Assembly (NCBI RefSeq): GCF_030036535.1
Contig: NZ_CP080387.1
Location: 620,001-684,000, forward strand
Direction: 5' to 3'
Length of the DNA: 64,000 nucleotides
DNA from: Agrobacterium cucumeris
Lineage (GTDB): Bacteria; Pseudomonadota; Alphaproteobacteria; Rhizobiales; Rhizobiaceae
The notes beneath the pieces were generated by a model. It worked only from the letters and a program-made list of their open reading frames with translations, was not told where the DNA came from and did not search any database. The translations under genes and the position numbers were made by a program. Of the stretch, positions 1 through 8,494 are shown one piece after another (within the stretch, counting starts at the first letter, position 1; each line of letters begins with the position of its first letter).

Positions 1-91
1 CCCGCTCCAGCGGCACCTGCGCCAGAAGGTCCCGGGCGGGACGTGTCCGCTCATCTTCGAATTTCAGATATTGCTGGGCGGACCATGCCAT
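1..91 (-). CDS. tam: Trans-aconitate 2-methyltransferase, N-terminal part (cut by window edge)
   Basis: Only the first 30 codons are inside the window. The N-terminus begins [20 protein letters not shown], which matches what I know of Tam, a SAM-dependent methyltransferase that methylates trans-aconitate. The ATG at 91 has a GGAGG Shine-Dalgarno about five bases upstream. The gene is divergent from the aminotransferase at 428. The SAM-binding motif lies beyond the edge, so the call rests on the N-terminal signature alone. Confidence 0.7.
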   Translation of the reverse strand, partial: MAWSAQQYLKFEDERTRPARDLLAQVPLER

Positions 92-427
92 GATTTCCTC
101 CTGCCAGAGAGCTGTAAGACCGGGAGCATCGCACGGGCGAAATGACGCCGCCATCATCCGATGCATGAATTATTGTGATGAACCTATTCAACAACCTTTT
201 GTTTCGCCTCATAAAACATCTTTATCGGGGCGTCGCTTTGTTATTTTCCATCAAAATCTGAGATCGCGGCAATTAAAACTTGACCTCCTCGGGCGACAGG
301 CATTCACTCCGGCCGATTTCCAGAGCTTTTCCAATAAAGTGCAAAGCGTTTTGCGCCGGGAATTGCGCCAAGACAAAAAGACGGAGCGTTTTCGCCGTAC
401 GGAAACGCTTGAAAACAGGAGCCCGCC
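92..427. other. Divergent intergenic region between tam and the aminotransferase gene
   Basis: This 336-bp spacer must hold both promoters. It is more AT-rich around 165-270 than its surroundings. I see no convincing ORF, repeat or strong operator. The short frames crossing it lack coding character. Confidence 0.5.
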
Positions 428-1309
428 ATGAGCGTCGATACCGCACCCCGATCAACCACCTGGACCTATGTTGACGGTCAATGGCTGCCCGGCAACCCGC
501 CGCTCATCGGCCCGACCTCGCATGCCATGTGGCTGGCCTCGACGGTGTTTGACGGCGCGCGCTGGTTCGATGGCGTGGCGCCCGATCTCGATCTGCATTG
601 CCAGCGCGTCAACCGCTCGGCCGTTAATATGGGCATGAAAGCAACCATGACGGCGGAAGAGATCGAGGCCCTGGCGCTGGAAGGCGTCAAGAAATTCGAC
701 GGCAAGATGGCGATCTATATCAAGCCGATGTACTGGGCCGAACACGGCATGCCCGGCAGCGTCGTGGCACCGGATGCCAGCTCCACCCGTTTTGCGCTCT
801 GCCTGTTCGAAGCGCCGATGGATGCCGGCAAGCCGCTAACACTTACCGTTTCGCCGCTGCGCCGTCCTTCGCCGGAAACCGCGATGACCGACGCCAAGGC
901 CGGCAGCCTTTACCCCAATAGCGGCCGCGCCATTCTGGAAGCCCGTTCGCGCGGTTTCGACAACGCCCTGATGCGCGACATGAACGGCAATGTCGCCGAA
1001 TCGGCCTCCGCCAACATCTTCATGGTCAAGGACGGTGTCGTCCTCACCCCGGTGCCGAACCGCACCTTCCTTGCCGGCATCACCCGTTCGCGGGTGATCG
1101 GCCTGCTGCGCCAGGCCGGCTTCGAGGTTCGCGAGGCGACCTTGTCGGTCGAGGATTTCCGTGAGGCCGATGAAATCTTCTGCTCGGGCAATTATTCGAA
1201 AGTATCGCCGGTCGTGAAGCTCGATGACCGCGAGCTGCAGGCCGGTCCCGTGGCGCGCAAGGCGCTGGATCTCTACATGGATTGGGCGCGTCTCGGCGCG
1301 GACGTCTGA
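428..1309 (+). CDS. ilvE: Branched-chain amino acid aminotransferase family protein (fold type IV PLP enzyme)
   Basis: Predicted to move amino groups between branched-chain amino acids and 2-oxoglutarate in the cytoplasm, using PLP. The 293-residue length is normal for the family. The class IV signature is visible: the likely PLP lysine is K157 in TDAKAGSLYPN, followed by the acidic NVAESASANIF segment near residue 191. The start follows an AGGAGC ribosome site. A terminator follows the gene, so it appears monocistronic. Rhizobiales carry several aminotransferases of this family, and D-amino acid or other substrates cannot be excluded; the ilvE symbol is therefore tentative. Confidence 0.8.
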   Translation: MSVDTAPRSTTWTYVDGQWLPGNPPLIGPTSHAMWLASTVFDGARWFDGVAPDLDLHCQRVNRSAVNMGMKATMTAEEIEALALEGVKKFDGKMAIYIKPMYWAEHGMPGSVVAPDASSTRFALCLFEAPMDAGKPLTLTVSPLRRPSPETAMTDAKAGSLYPNSGRAILEARSRGFDNALMRDMNGNVAESASANIFMVKDGVVLTPVPNRTFLAGITRSRVIGLLRQAGFEVREATLSVEDFREADEIFCSGNYSKVSPVVKLDDRELQAGPVARKALDLYMDWARLGADV

Positions 1310-1332
1310 GCCTTCAATAACCCTGTTTTCAG

Positions 1333-1369
1333 AAGCCGCGACGGGGCGTCCTTGTCGCGGCTTTTATTT
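1333..1369 (+). terminator. Rho-independent terminator after the aminotransferase gene
   Basis: AAGCCGCGAC (1333-1342) pairs with GTCGCGGCTT (1354-1363), followed by a T-rich tail. It also lies just past the 3' end of the convergent LysR gene. Confidence 0.8.
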
Positions 1370-1391
1370 TGAACTGCGTGCCTGAGCGGTC

Positions 1392-2273
1392 TCACCGTTT
1401 CCGCACATCCGGCAGGGCAGCGGCAAGCGCCCGCAACGGCGCGGTCATATGTTTGTCGCGCCTGAGCGCCAGCGCGATCCGCCGCTCCAGCGGCGGGTCG
1501 AGCGAGCGCCACTCAAGCCCGGATGCCGCACTTTCATGCTCCATGGCCATGCGTGGCACGATGGCAAGGCCGAGACCTGCACCCGCCAGTTTCTTGATGG
1601 CCTCGACACTGCCGAGTTCCATGGCTGGCTGCACGGTGCGGCCGCTCGCTGCAAACCATTGATCCACCAGCCTGCGCGTATTGCCGCCCTCATAAAGCAG
1701 CAGCGGCTGCCTCGATAATGTTTCGGCATTCAGTGTCTTTTCGCCGGTGCCCCGTGGAAAAACTGCGACCAGTTCGTCGAGATGGATGTCGCTGATATCA
1801 AGGCTGCGGCCGCTGGCGGGCAGGGCCACCACGGCGGCGTCGATGGTATTGGCCTCCAGCAGCCGCAAAATATCGTGGGTATTGCCGGTCTGCACGACGA
1901 TGTCGATACCCGGCATGGCCTGGCGGATTTTGCCCAGCACTGGCGGCAGCAGGTAGATGCAGGCGGTGGCGCCCGTGCCGATGCGCAGCCGCCCCGTCAC
2001 CCCGCTGCGATGCGGCGCAACCGTCTCGATGGCATGCGCCACCTCTTCCGCGATCCGTCTTGCATGGATGAGAAAATCCCGGCCCGCAGCCGTCGGCTGC
2101 GCCCGCCTGCCGACCCTTTCGATCAGTCGTACGCCGAGCTGCTTTTCCAGCAACCTTATATGCAGGCTGATGGCCGGCTGCGTCAGCCCCGCCTTGTCGG
2201 CGGCGGCGGAAAAGCTGCCGAGATCGGCCACATCCATGAAGCTGCGCACCTGCCGCAGATCGAGGTCCATCAT
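1392..2273 (-). CDS. LysR-family transcriptional regulator
   Basis: A 293-residue LTTR. The winged HTH spans roughly residues 5-62 (LRQVRSFMDVADLGSFSAAA, then LTQPAISLHIRLLEKQLG), and a periplasmic-binding-protein-like effector domain runs from about 92 to the end. Two adjacent ATG codons at 2273 and 2270 both suit the start; longer in-frame extensions run into the intergenic region with the GNAT gene and look non-coding. It is divergent from the acetyltransferase, with about 100 bp between them, the usual LTTR layout in which the regulator controls its neighbour and itself. The ligand is unknown. Confidence 0.88.
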   Translation of the reverse strand: MMDLDLRQVRSFMDVADLGSFSAAADKAGLTQPAISLHIRLLEKQLGVRLIERVGRRAQPTAAGRDFLIHARRIAEEVAHAIETVAPHRSGVTGRLRIGTGATACIYLLPPVLGKIRQAMPGIDIVVQTGNTHDILRLLEANTIDAAVVALPASGRSLDISDIHLDELVAVFPRGTGEKTLNAETLSRQPLLLYEGGNTRRLVDQWFAASGRTVQPAMELGSVEAIKKLAGAGLGLAIVPRMAMEHESAASGLEWRSLDPPLERRIALALRRDKHMTAPLRALAAALPDVRKR

Positions 2274-2370
2274 CAAAGAAAACCTTATCGTTTGTATAAG
2301 ATAGATAATCTTTATTTTGATTGCGCCGCAATGCACAATGATGGCGTGAATGATCCGCAGGACAGCAAGA

Positions 2371-2913
2371 ATGACCCCTTCCACCGTTTCCAGCCTTTTG
2401 ATCCGCCCCTGTGAAGAGGCGGATATTCCAGCCATTACCGAAATTTACCGGGATGCCGTGCTCCATGGTCGCGCCAGCTTCGAGATCGATCCGCCGACCG
2501 CCGAGACGATGGCCGAGCGCCGCCGCCTTCTGGTGGAAGGCAATTATCCCTATCTCGTCGCCGAAGTCGGCGGAAAGGTAGCCGGATATGCCTATGCCGG
2601 CGCATATCGTGCGCGCCCGGCCTATGGCGCGGCGGTTGAGAATTCCGTCTATATCGATCCGGCCATGAAAGGCATGGGCATCGGCCGCAAGCTTCTCGAT
2701 GCGCTGATTAAGGAGGCGACTGGGCGCGGCTTCCGCCAGATGATCGCCGTCATCGGTGACAGCGCCAATGCCGCCTCGATCGGCGTGCATCGCGCTGCCG
2801 GTTTCGAGCATGTCGGCACTTTCAAATCCATCGGCTGGAAACATGGCCAATGGCTCGATACGGTGCTGATGCAACGATCACTGGGCGAGGGTGACACCAC
2901 GCCCCGTTTCTGA
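2371..2913 (+). CDS. GNAT-family N-acetyltransferase (phosphinothricin acetyltransferase-like)
   Basis: Uses acetyl-CoA to acetylate a small amine; the Pat/Bar-like subgroup acetylates phosphinothricin or methionine sulfone analogues. Visible features are the N-terminal IRPCEEADIPAITEIYRDAV, the ENSVYIDP strand and the acetyl-CoA loop GMGIGRKLLDALI, then the VIGDSANAASIGVHRAAGF helix typical of this subgroup. An in-frame ATG at 2350 would add seven residues; I prefer 2371 because homologues usually start close to the first beta strand. The divergent LysR gene may regulate it. The natural substrate is unknown. A second member of this subgroup lies at 29860. Confidence 0.82.
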   Translation: MTPSTVSSLLIRPCEEADIPAITEIYRDAVLHGRASFEIDPPTAETMAERRRLLVEGNYPYLVAEVGGKVAGYAYAGAYRARPAYGAAVENSVYIDPAMKGMGIGRKLLDALIKEATGRGFRQMIAVIGDSANAASIGVHRAAGFEHVGTFKSIGWKHGQWLDTVLMQRSLGEGDTTPRF

Positions 2914-2917
2914 CCGA

Positions 2918-3262
2918 TCAGGGTTTGGTGGAGCCGGGAATTTCCACCTTCAGCGTATCGCCGGCAAGTTCGCTGCCCAGCTCCACGGCCTTGGTCTTCT
3001 TGTCATAGACGCAGATATGGCTGACCGTCGCATCCGCGCCCTTCGCCTTGCCGGTGAGGATGGCAAGGCCGTAATTCTCGCTGCCGACGGGATCGACCAC
3101 CGCCTTGGCATCCTCGATCATGTCCTTGGCGCCCGCAAGGCAGGCGGTCTGCACATCCGCCACGAATTCCTTCCACGCATCATCAGAAGATGCAGCGGCA
3201 GGCAGTGTCAGCGATGCGAAGGCGGCGACGAAGAGAATGTTTCGGGTGATGAAGCGCGTCAT
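2918..3262 (-). CDS. Small exported protein of unknown function
   Basis: A 114-residue protein with a clear Sec signal peptide (basic MTRFITR, a hydrophobic core, and likely cleavage near PAAASS). The mature part is about 90 residues with two cysteines (TACLAG and HICVYD) that could form a disulfide in the periplasm. I do not recognise the family. The start at 3262 is chosen because the signal peptide begins there; an upstream frame to 3289 would add a polar extension before it. It is convergent with the GNAT gene, separated by only four bases. Confidence 0.65.
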   Translation of the reverse strand: MTRFITRNILFVAAFASLTLPAAASSDDAWKEFVADVQTACLAGAKDMIEDAKAVVDPVGSENYGLAILTGKAKGADATVSHICVYDKKTKAVELGSELAGDTLKVEIPGSTKP

Positions 3263-3400
3263 GGAATTTCCTTCCTGCATTTTCGGCAAAAGCGAACCGA
3301 TAGGGTGGAAAACGGTACGCCAGGGTTGTGAAACAAATGTGGTGGCGGCTGGCCAGAGACGAATTTTCTCTTTTGTCGGAACATTTTGATATTTCGCAGG

Positions 3401-3429
3401 TTGCCCAAACAGAGGTTCGCTCCTATGGT
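3401..3429 (+). promoter_or_regulatory. Candidate promoter of sodB
   Basis: TTGCCC (3401-3406) and TATGGT (3424-3429) are separated by 17 bp, about 55 bp before the sodB start. A 7-bp inverted repeat, GCTCCTA (3419-3425) and TAGGAGC (3446-3452), overlaps the -10 and the early transcript and could be an operator or 5' stem. No regulator is identified. Confidence 0.45.
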
Positions 3430-3482
3430 CCGCTCACACGGTTTCTAGGAGCGGTAACCCGCTGCAAAAAGGAGTAAAAACC

Positions 3483-4085
3483 ATGGCCTTCGAACTTCCC
3501 GAACTCCCCTACGACTACGACGCGCTTGCACCTTACATGTCGCGCGAGACGCTCGAGTTCCATCACGACAAGCACCACAAGGCATATGTCGACAACGGTA
3601 ACAAGCTGGCTGCCGAAGCCGGTCTTTCCGACCTGTCGCTCGAGGAAGTCGTGAAGAAGTCCTTTGGCACCAATGCCGGCCTCTTCAACAACGCTGCCCA
3701 GCACTACAACCACGTTCATTTCTGGAAGTGGATGAAGAAGGACGGCGGCGGCAACAAGCTGCCGGGCAAGCTGGAGCAGGCGATTGCTTCCGATCTCGGC
3801 GGCTACGACAAGTTCAAGGCTGATTTCATCGCTGCCGGCACCACGCAGTTCGGCTCCGGCTGGGCATGGCTCTCCGTCAAGAACGGCAAGCTCGAAATCT
3901 CCAAGACCCCGAACGGCGAAAACCCGCTGGTTCACGGTGCAGAGCCGATCCTCGGCGTCGACGTCTGGGAACATTCCTACTACATCGACTACCGCAACCT
4001 GCGTCCGAAGTACCTCGAAGCCTTCGTTGATAACCTCATCAACTGGGACTACGTCCTGGAGCGTTACGAAGCCGCTGCCAAGTAA
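3483..4085 (+). CDS. sodB: Superoxide dismutase, Fe type
   Basis: Converts superoxide to oxygen and hydrogen peroxide in the cytoplasm. The 200-residue length is standard. Metal ligands are visible: H27 in the FHHDKHH region, H77 in NAAQHYNHVHFW, D160 and H164 in DVWEHSYYIDY. A glutamine (Q73) sits at the NNAAQ position that carries Gln in iron enzymes and Gly in most manganese enzymes, so iron is more likely than manganese. The gene has an AAAAAGGAG ribosome site, its own promoter and a strong terminator, so it is likely monocistronic. Confidence 0.95.
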   Translation: MAFELPELPYDYDALAPYMSRETLEFHHDKHHKAYVDNGNKLAAEAGLSDLSLEEVVKKSFGTNAGLFNNAAQHYNHVHFWKWMKKDGGGNKLPGKLEQAIASDLGGYDKFKADFIAAGTTQFGSGWAWLSVKNGKLEISKTPNGENPLVHGAEPILGVDVWEHSYYIDYRNLRPKYLEAFVDNLINWDYVLERYEAAAK

Positions 4086-4107
4086 GGCTTGGCGAACGGG
4101 ATTTTTT

Positions 4108-4140
4108 GAACACCCGGCCTTTGTGCCGGGTGTTCTGCTT
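4108..4140 (+). terminator. Rho-independent terminator after sodB
   Basis: GAACACCCGGC (4108-4118) is perfectly complementary to GCCGGGTGTTC (4125-4135), with a six-base loop and a short T-rich tail. Confidence 0.85.
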
Positions 4141-4205
4141 TTGGGGCATGCCGTTCCGGCCATTTGTCACAAGCCTGTCATCAGCCGGGTTTATCGCGGC
4201 GCATC

Positions 4206-5051
4206 ATGACTGAAAAAAGCAAGCCTCTCTTCTCCTTCGGCATCGTCGCCGATCCCCAATATGCCAATGCCGATCCCCGTCCGGACATGGGGCGCTATTA
4301 CGCCGAAAGCCCGAAAAAGCTTTCCGAAGCGGTGGCCGCCTTCAACGAAGAGGACCTCGCCTTTGTGGTGACGCTCGGCGACATCATCGACCGTGGTTTC
4401 GAGAATTTCGATGCGATCCTCAGCGTTTATGACGGGCTTCGCCATCCCTCGGTCCTGTTGCCGGGTAATCATGATTTTTCAGTTGCGCCTGAACATCTGA
4501 CCGCCATCCATGCCCGCCTTGGCATGCCGGCCCCCTGGCATGACTTCGCCATCGGCAATGTCCGCTTCGCCGTGCTTGATGGCAACGAGGTCAGTCTCTT
4601 CGCCCCGCCGCCCGGCGATCCGCGTCGTGCACTTGCGCAGGAGCGGCTGAAGCACCTGCAGGAAGCGGGCGCGATCAATGCACAGGACTGGAACGCCTCA
4701 CTCAGCGACGAGCAGTTTGAATGGCTGCAAAGCGTCCTGCAAAAATCGGATGCAGCCGGCGAAAAAGTGGTCGTGTTGTGCCACTATCCGCTTTATCCGG
4801 AAAACGCTCACAACATGTGGGATGCGCCGCGCATTCTCGATCTTCTCGGCGCCCATGCTTCGGCCGTCGCATGGTTCAATGGCCATAATCACGAAGGCAA
4901 TTACGGTGTGCTGGGCAACACCCACTTCGTTAATTTCAAGGGCATGGTGGACACGCCCGACCAGAACACCTTTGCCATCGCCGATGTTTTCGAAGACCGG
5001 ATCGTCATTCGCGGTTTCGGCCGCGAGGAGAATCGCCTCTTACGGCTGTGA
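4206..5051 (+). CDS. Calcineurin-like metallophosphoesterase
   Basis: A cytoplasmic two-metal phosphoesterase of about 281 residues. Motifs appear in the family order: DPQY near the N-terminus (replacing the usual DxH), GDIIDRG, GNHDF, a histidine block VVLCHYPLY, and GHNHEG. It resembles the ADP-ribose/CDP-alcohol phosphohydrolase branch that hydrolyses nucleotide diphosphate derivatives, but the substrate is not proven. The ATG at 4206 begins just before the first beta strand; the frame extends upstream to 4164 without added homology. The 3' end overlaps the convergent WYL regulator gene by 12 bases. Confidence 0.85.
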   Translation: MTEKSKPLFSFGIVADPQYANADPRPDMGRYYAESPKKLSEAVAAFNEEDLAFVVTLGDIIDRGFENFDAILSVYDGLRHPSVLLPGNHDFSVAPEHLTAIHARLGMPAPWHDFAIGNVRFAVLDGNEVSLFAPPPGDPRRALAQERLKHLQEAGAINAQDWNASLSDEQFEWLQSVLQKSDAAGEKVVVLCHYPLYPENAHNMWDAPRILDLLGAHASAVAWFNGHNHEGNYGVLGNTHFVNFKGMVDTPDQNTFAIADVFEDRIVIRGFGREENRLLRL

Positions 5052-5756
5052 GGATGGACTGCCCGGCTGGTTGCTCTGCCAGCCGCTCATCCACAATTGC
5101 CGCAGCTTTTCACCTTCCAGCTTGAAAAAACTGCCGGTGCTTTCGCAGGTCAAAACCCGGTCAGAGCGGAAGTTGCGGATCGCCTGCCGCAATTCGCACC
5201 AGCCGACGATATTCACCGTCTCCGAATAATAGATCACGGCAATGGGGCGGATCTGCCGCCGGGTCTCTGTGCCGGTTTCATCGCGATAGCTGATCTCCAG
5301 CCGCTCTTCATCGCGCACCGCCCGCCGCACGGTGGCGAGATCGATGCCGGCAGGTGCGGGCGCGATGCTGCCCCAGGCATGCAGGGCATTGGCCGACAGG
5401 GTTTTGGACAGGGGTTCAGGCAGGGAAGCGGCAATCTTGTCGCTCGCCTTTTTCGCCGCCTGCCGCAATTCGGTATCACTGGAACGGCCAACCATGGCGA
5501 GCGCCAGCACGATCGCCTCGGTCTCTTCGATGGAAAACATCAGCGGTGGCAGGCTGAAGCCGGGGCGCAGAATATAACCGACGCCGCGCTCGCCTTCGAT
5601 GGGCACCCGCATGGTCTGGAGGGCGGCTATATCGCGATAGACCGAGCGCGCCGTCACTTCCAGCTTTTCGGCAATCATCTGGGCGGTAACGGGCCGGCGG
5701 GCCAGCCGCAGGATCTGAATGATCTCGAACAGTCTCGAGGCCTTGCGCATTGACAT
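5040..5756 (-). CDS. YafY-type HTH/WYL-domain transcriptional regulator
   Basis: A 238-residue regulator with an N-terminal winged HTH (about residues 1-60; TAQMIAEKLEVTARSVYRDI) and a WYL domain in the C-terminal half, where the VIYYSETVNIVGWCELR segment carries the core. WYL domains bind small ligands or nucleic acids and control the attached DNA-binding domain. It is divergent from the LysE-type exporter at 5883, and the 126-bp spacer holds a perfect 9-bp inverted repeat (5778-5801), so it probably represses or activates that exporter and itself. The ligand is unknown. Confidence 0.85.
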   Translation of the reverse strand: MSMRKASRLFEIIQILRLARRPVTAQMIAEKLEVTARSVYRDIAALQTMRVPIEGERGVGYILRPGFSLPPLMFSIEETEAIVLALAMVGRSSDTELRQAAKKASDKIAASLPEPLSKTLSANALHAWGSIAPAPAGIDLATVRRAVRDEERLEISYRDETGTETRRQIRPIAVIYYSETVNIVGWCELRQAIRNFRSDRVLTCESTGSFFKLEGEKLRQLWMSGWQSNQPGSPSSQP

Positions 5757-5777
5757 TTCCCCGGCGTTTTTTCAAGA

Positions 5778-5801
5778 CAACTGACATAATGCTGTCAGTT
5801 G
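5778..5801. promoter_or_regulatory. Perfect inverted repeat, probable operator of the WYL regulator
   Basis: CAACTGACA (5778-5786) and TGTCAGTTG (5793-5801) flank a six-base spacer, 21 bp upstream of the regulator start. An extra ACTGACAT half-site lies right before the exporter ATG (about 5878-5885). It is placed where one protein could control both divergent promoters. Confidence 0.65.
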
Positions 5802-5882
5802 GTTTTTTCTATAAACGGCAAAACACATTGAGAAACATGCATATTCCTAAATGTGCCATGAACCGTCTGGGGAGATACTGAC

Positions 5883-6527
5883 ATGAGTTATGCCGAAAAT
5901 CTCTGGCTATTCTTTCTGGTCCTGTTCGGCATCATCATCCTGCCGGGCATGGACATGCTGTTCGTGCTGGCAAGCGCGCTGACGGGCGGCAGGAAAACCG
6001 GCCTCTCGGCCGCAAGCGGCATGAGCGCCGGCGGCATCGTGCATTCGCTTTATGGTGCGGCCGGCGTTGGCCTGCTCGCCACCTGGATGCCGGGGCTGTT
6101 CCTGCCGCTTCTCATTGTCGGCGCTGCCTATATGGTCTGGATCGGCATCGGCCTGATGCGCAGCGCAATTGTCGTGAATGGCGATGAGGCGCAGGCGAGC
6201 GCCTCGTCGAAAAAAGCGTTCTGGCGGGCGGTGCTGACCTGCCTTTCCAACCCGAAAGCCTATCTGTTCATGATGGCCGTCTATCCGCAATTTCTAAAAC
6301 CGGCCTATGGTCCGATCTGGATGCAGGGGCTGGTGATGGGGGTGATGGTGGCGGTAACGCAGTTTACCGTTTATGGCGCGCTGGCGCTGACGGCGGATAA
6401 AAGCCGGCAATGGCTGGTTTCTTCACCCGGTGCCACGATCTTCATCGGTCGCGCTGCCGGTTTCATGCTGGTTGCCGCAGCCCTGCTGACATTTTGGGAA
6501 GCTCTGTCCTGGAGCCTCGGTGAATAA
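5883..6527 (+). CDS. LysE/RhtB-family amino acid exporter
   Basis: An inner-membrane translocator of 214 residues with about six hydrophobic segments, the family norm. The conserved N-terminal LPGMDMLFVLASALTGGRKTG segment corresponds to the LysE/RhtB signature (PGPxxxxV..G...G...A) with M in place of the second P; the FLTCLSNPKAYLFM region is the second signature. Members export lysine, arginine, threonine, homoserine or other metabolites; the substrate here cannot be read from the sequence. It has a GGGGAG ribosome site and is likely controlled by the divergent WYL regulator. Confidence 0.85.
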   Translation: MSYAENLWLFFLVLFGIIILPGMDMLFVLASALTGGRKTGLSAASGMSAGGIVHSLYGAAGVGLLATWMPGLFLPLLIVGAAYMVWIGIGLMRSAIVVNGDEAQASASSKKAFWRAVLTCLSNPKAYLFMMAVYPQFLKPAYGPIWMQGLVMGVMVAVTQFTVYGALALTADKSRQWLVSSPGATIFIGRAAGFMLVAAALLTFWEALSWSLGE

Positions 6528-6774
6528 GAGGAACAGGCCCCGCCGCTTGAGGGAGACCATTCCTCGGCAAGCCGCCGAATGCTCTCCTCAGCCCCGTTGT
6601 TTTGTCACGGGTTCCTGCGGGAAAACCGCCGGATACTTTTCGGCCTGATACTCTAGACTTCTGTTTTCACGGCGGAATTCACCGCAATGTGACTTCTTTT
6701 CGCCATGCGGAAAGGGCATCCTCGCGCCGTTCCATCAAGCGTCCGGCACCCGGCCGGAATCAAGGAGAGAGTGT

Positions 6775-7209
6775 ATGAAACTGAAAACCATCGCGGCGGC
6801 CATGCTTTTCGGCTGTCTTTGCGCCGGAGCGGTCTTCGCTGCCGGCGAAGTCGAAAAACGCGAAGGCATGATGAAGCAGATCGGCGGCTCCATGGGGGCA
6901 TTGGCTGCCATCTCCAAGGGCCAGAAGCCCTTCGACGCCGAGGCCGTCAAGGCTGCCGTGACGACCATCAGCACCAATGCCAAGGCTTTCCCCGAACAGT
7001 TCCCCGCTGGCACCGAGACCGGCAGTGCGGCTGCTCCCGCCATCTGGGAAAACTTCGAAGACTTCAAGGCCAAGGCTGCCAAGCTCGGTGCTGATGCCGA
7101 CACGGTTCTTGCCAATCTCCCCACCGATCAGGCGGGCGTCACCACCGCCATGCAGACGCTCGGCGCAGATTGCGGCACCTGCCACCAGACCTATCGTCTG
7201 AAGAAATAA
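6775..7209 (+). CDS. Cytochrome c-556 / cytochrome c' family protein
   Basis: A periplasmic mono-haem cytochrome of 144 residues. A signal peptide covers about residues 1-23 (cleavage near VFAAG). The four-helix cytochrome c' fold is expected, with the haem site C133-G-T-C136-H137 close to the C-terminus, the hallmark of this class, and a possible axial Met at 32-33 (EGMMKQIGG). Cytochrome c-556 was described from an Agrobacterium strain. It precedes another cytochrome gene but has its own terminator at 7221, so the two are probably separate units. Confidence 0.92.
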   Translation: MKLKTIAAAMLFGCLCAGAVFAAGEVEKREGMMKQIGGSMGALAAISKGQKPFDAEAVKAAVTTISTNAKAFPEQFPAGTETGSAAAPAIWENFEDFKAKAAKLGADADTVLANLPTDQAGVTTAMQTLGADCGTCHQTYRLKK

Positions 7210-7220
7210 TCCCGAATTTC

Positions 7221-7248
7221 AAAACGCCGCTTCCCGGCGGCGTTTTTT
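7221..7248 (+). terminator. Rho-independent terminator after the cytochrome c-556 gene
   Basis: AAAACGCCGC (7221-7230) pairs perfectly with GCGGCGTTTT (7237-7246) around a six-base loop, ending in a run of six T. Confidence 0.9.
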
Positions 7249-7296
7249 CACTTTGAAAGACACCTGATCAGCTCGGGTGAGAATGGGGAGAGGGGT

Positions 7297-8217
7297 ATGT
7301 CTTCCATTTGGACGAAGCTTGTGGGCGGGGCCGTGATCGCAGCCGTTGCCGGCTACGGCATTTTCGCCTGGGTTACCGCGCCGCAGCGTCAGGCGCCCAG
7401 CCATTGGGTCAGCCTCGGCGAGCCGGATCTGGCCAATGGCGAAACGCTGTTCTGGGCGGGTGGCTGCGCAAGCTGTCATGCCGCACCGGATACCACGGGT
7501 GACGCGCTGCGGACGCTTGCCGGCGGGCAGCCGCTGAAAAGCCCCTTCGGCACCTTCCACGTTCCCAATATTTCCTCTGATCCGCAGCACGGTATCGGCG
7601 GCTGGACGCTGGCGGAATTCGGCGATGCCATGACGCGCGGGGTGGGAAAGAACGGCGAACATCTGTACCCGTCCTTCCCCTACGCCTCCTATGCGCGCAT
7701 GACGCAGAAGGATGTGAACGACCTCTTCGGTTATCTGAAAACCCTGCCGGCCAGCCAGAATGATGCGCCGGATCACGACCTGCCGTTTCCCTTCAACCTG
7801 CGCATGGCGCTCGGCGGCTGGAAGTTCCTGTATTTCGACACCTCCGCCCCGCCGCGTGTCGAGCTTGCCAATGCCAATGCCGAATTGCTGCGCGGCCAAT
7901 ATCTGGTCGAAGGGCCGGGCCATTGCGGCGAATGCCACACCCCGCGCGATGCTCTCGGCGGTTTCCTGAAAGACAAATGGCTGGCCGGCGGCCCCAATCC
8001 CGAAGGTGAGGGCCGTATCCCCGATATCACGCCCGGCTCCGAGAGCATCGGTGCCTGGACGGCGGCCGATATTGCCGGCTACCTGGAAACCGGCTTCACC
8101 CCGGAATTCGACAGCGTCGGCGGCTCCATGGTCAAGGTGCAGCAGAACATGGCGCATCTGACCGCCGAAGACCGCAATGCGATTGCCGCCTATCTGAAGG
8201 CGATCCCGTCTCGGTAG
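7297..8217 (+). CDS. Diheme c-type cytochrome, membrane-anchored (alcohol dehydrogenase cytochrome subunit-like)
   Basis: A 306-residue protein with an N-terminal hydrophobic anchor (about residues 8-26) and two cytochrome c domains. The haem sites are C57-A-S-C60-H61 and C210-G-E-C213-H214. The domain layout resembles the cytochrome subunits that take electrons from periplasmic PQQ or flavin dehydrogenases and pass them to the respiratory chain, but those have three haems and here only two CxxCH motifs are present. No dehydrogenase gene is adjacent, so the electron donor is unknown. The ATG has a GGGGAGAGGGG ribosome site. Confidence 0.85.
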   Translation: MSSIWTKLVGGAVIAAVAGYGIFAWVTAPQRQAPSHWVSLGEPDLANGETLFWAGGCASCHAAPDTTGDALRTLAGGQPLKSPFGTFHVPNISSDPQHGIGGWTLAEFGDAMTRGVGKNGEHLYPSFPYASYARMTQKDVNDLFGYLKTLPASQNDAPDHDLPFPFNLRMALGGWKFLYFDTSAPPRVELANANAELLRGQYLVEGPGHCGECHTPRDALGGFLKDKWLAGGPNPEGEGRIPDITPGSESIGAWTAADIAGYLETGFTPEFDSVGGSMVKVQQNMAHLTAEDRNAIAAYLKAIPSR

Positions 8218-8236
8218 GGAGTTTGAAGCTCCCCTC

Positions 8237-8350
8237 CGTCATACCGGCCTTGAGCGGGTATGCAGCCAGCCCAAGTCCTTGGGCTGAGGGAGCTTTTTCG
8301 CCGTTCAGACGCACGTCGGCTGGATTCCGGCTCAGGGCCGGAATGACGGG
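8237..8350 (-). repeat. Palindromic intergenic repeat, family A, copy 1
   Basis: A RIME-like mosaic element of about 114 bp, in the opposite orientation to the copies at 10137 and 48005. Shared blocks are the inner palindrome CAGCCCAAG-CTTGGGCTG, a CGACGTGCGTCTG-type block (here its complement) and outer arms with a GGCTCAGGGCC core. It separates the diheme cytochrome gene from the riboswitch and may act as a transcription end. Confidence 0.8.
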
Positions 8351-8494
8351 AGAGTGTTTTTTCGTTCCGGTTTCTCTTCCCAATCTAAAACCCACAGCAA
8401 TGGGCTAAACTCCACGATGACGTCGAGTGAGATGCTGCCGGCGATGCCAAGATCTCGCTGCCATTGACTCCCGCACCCACCCGGCAGATAACAT

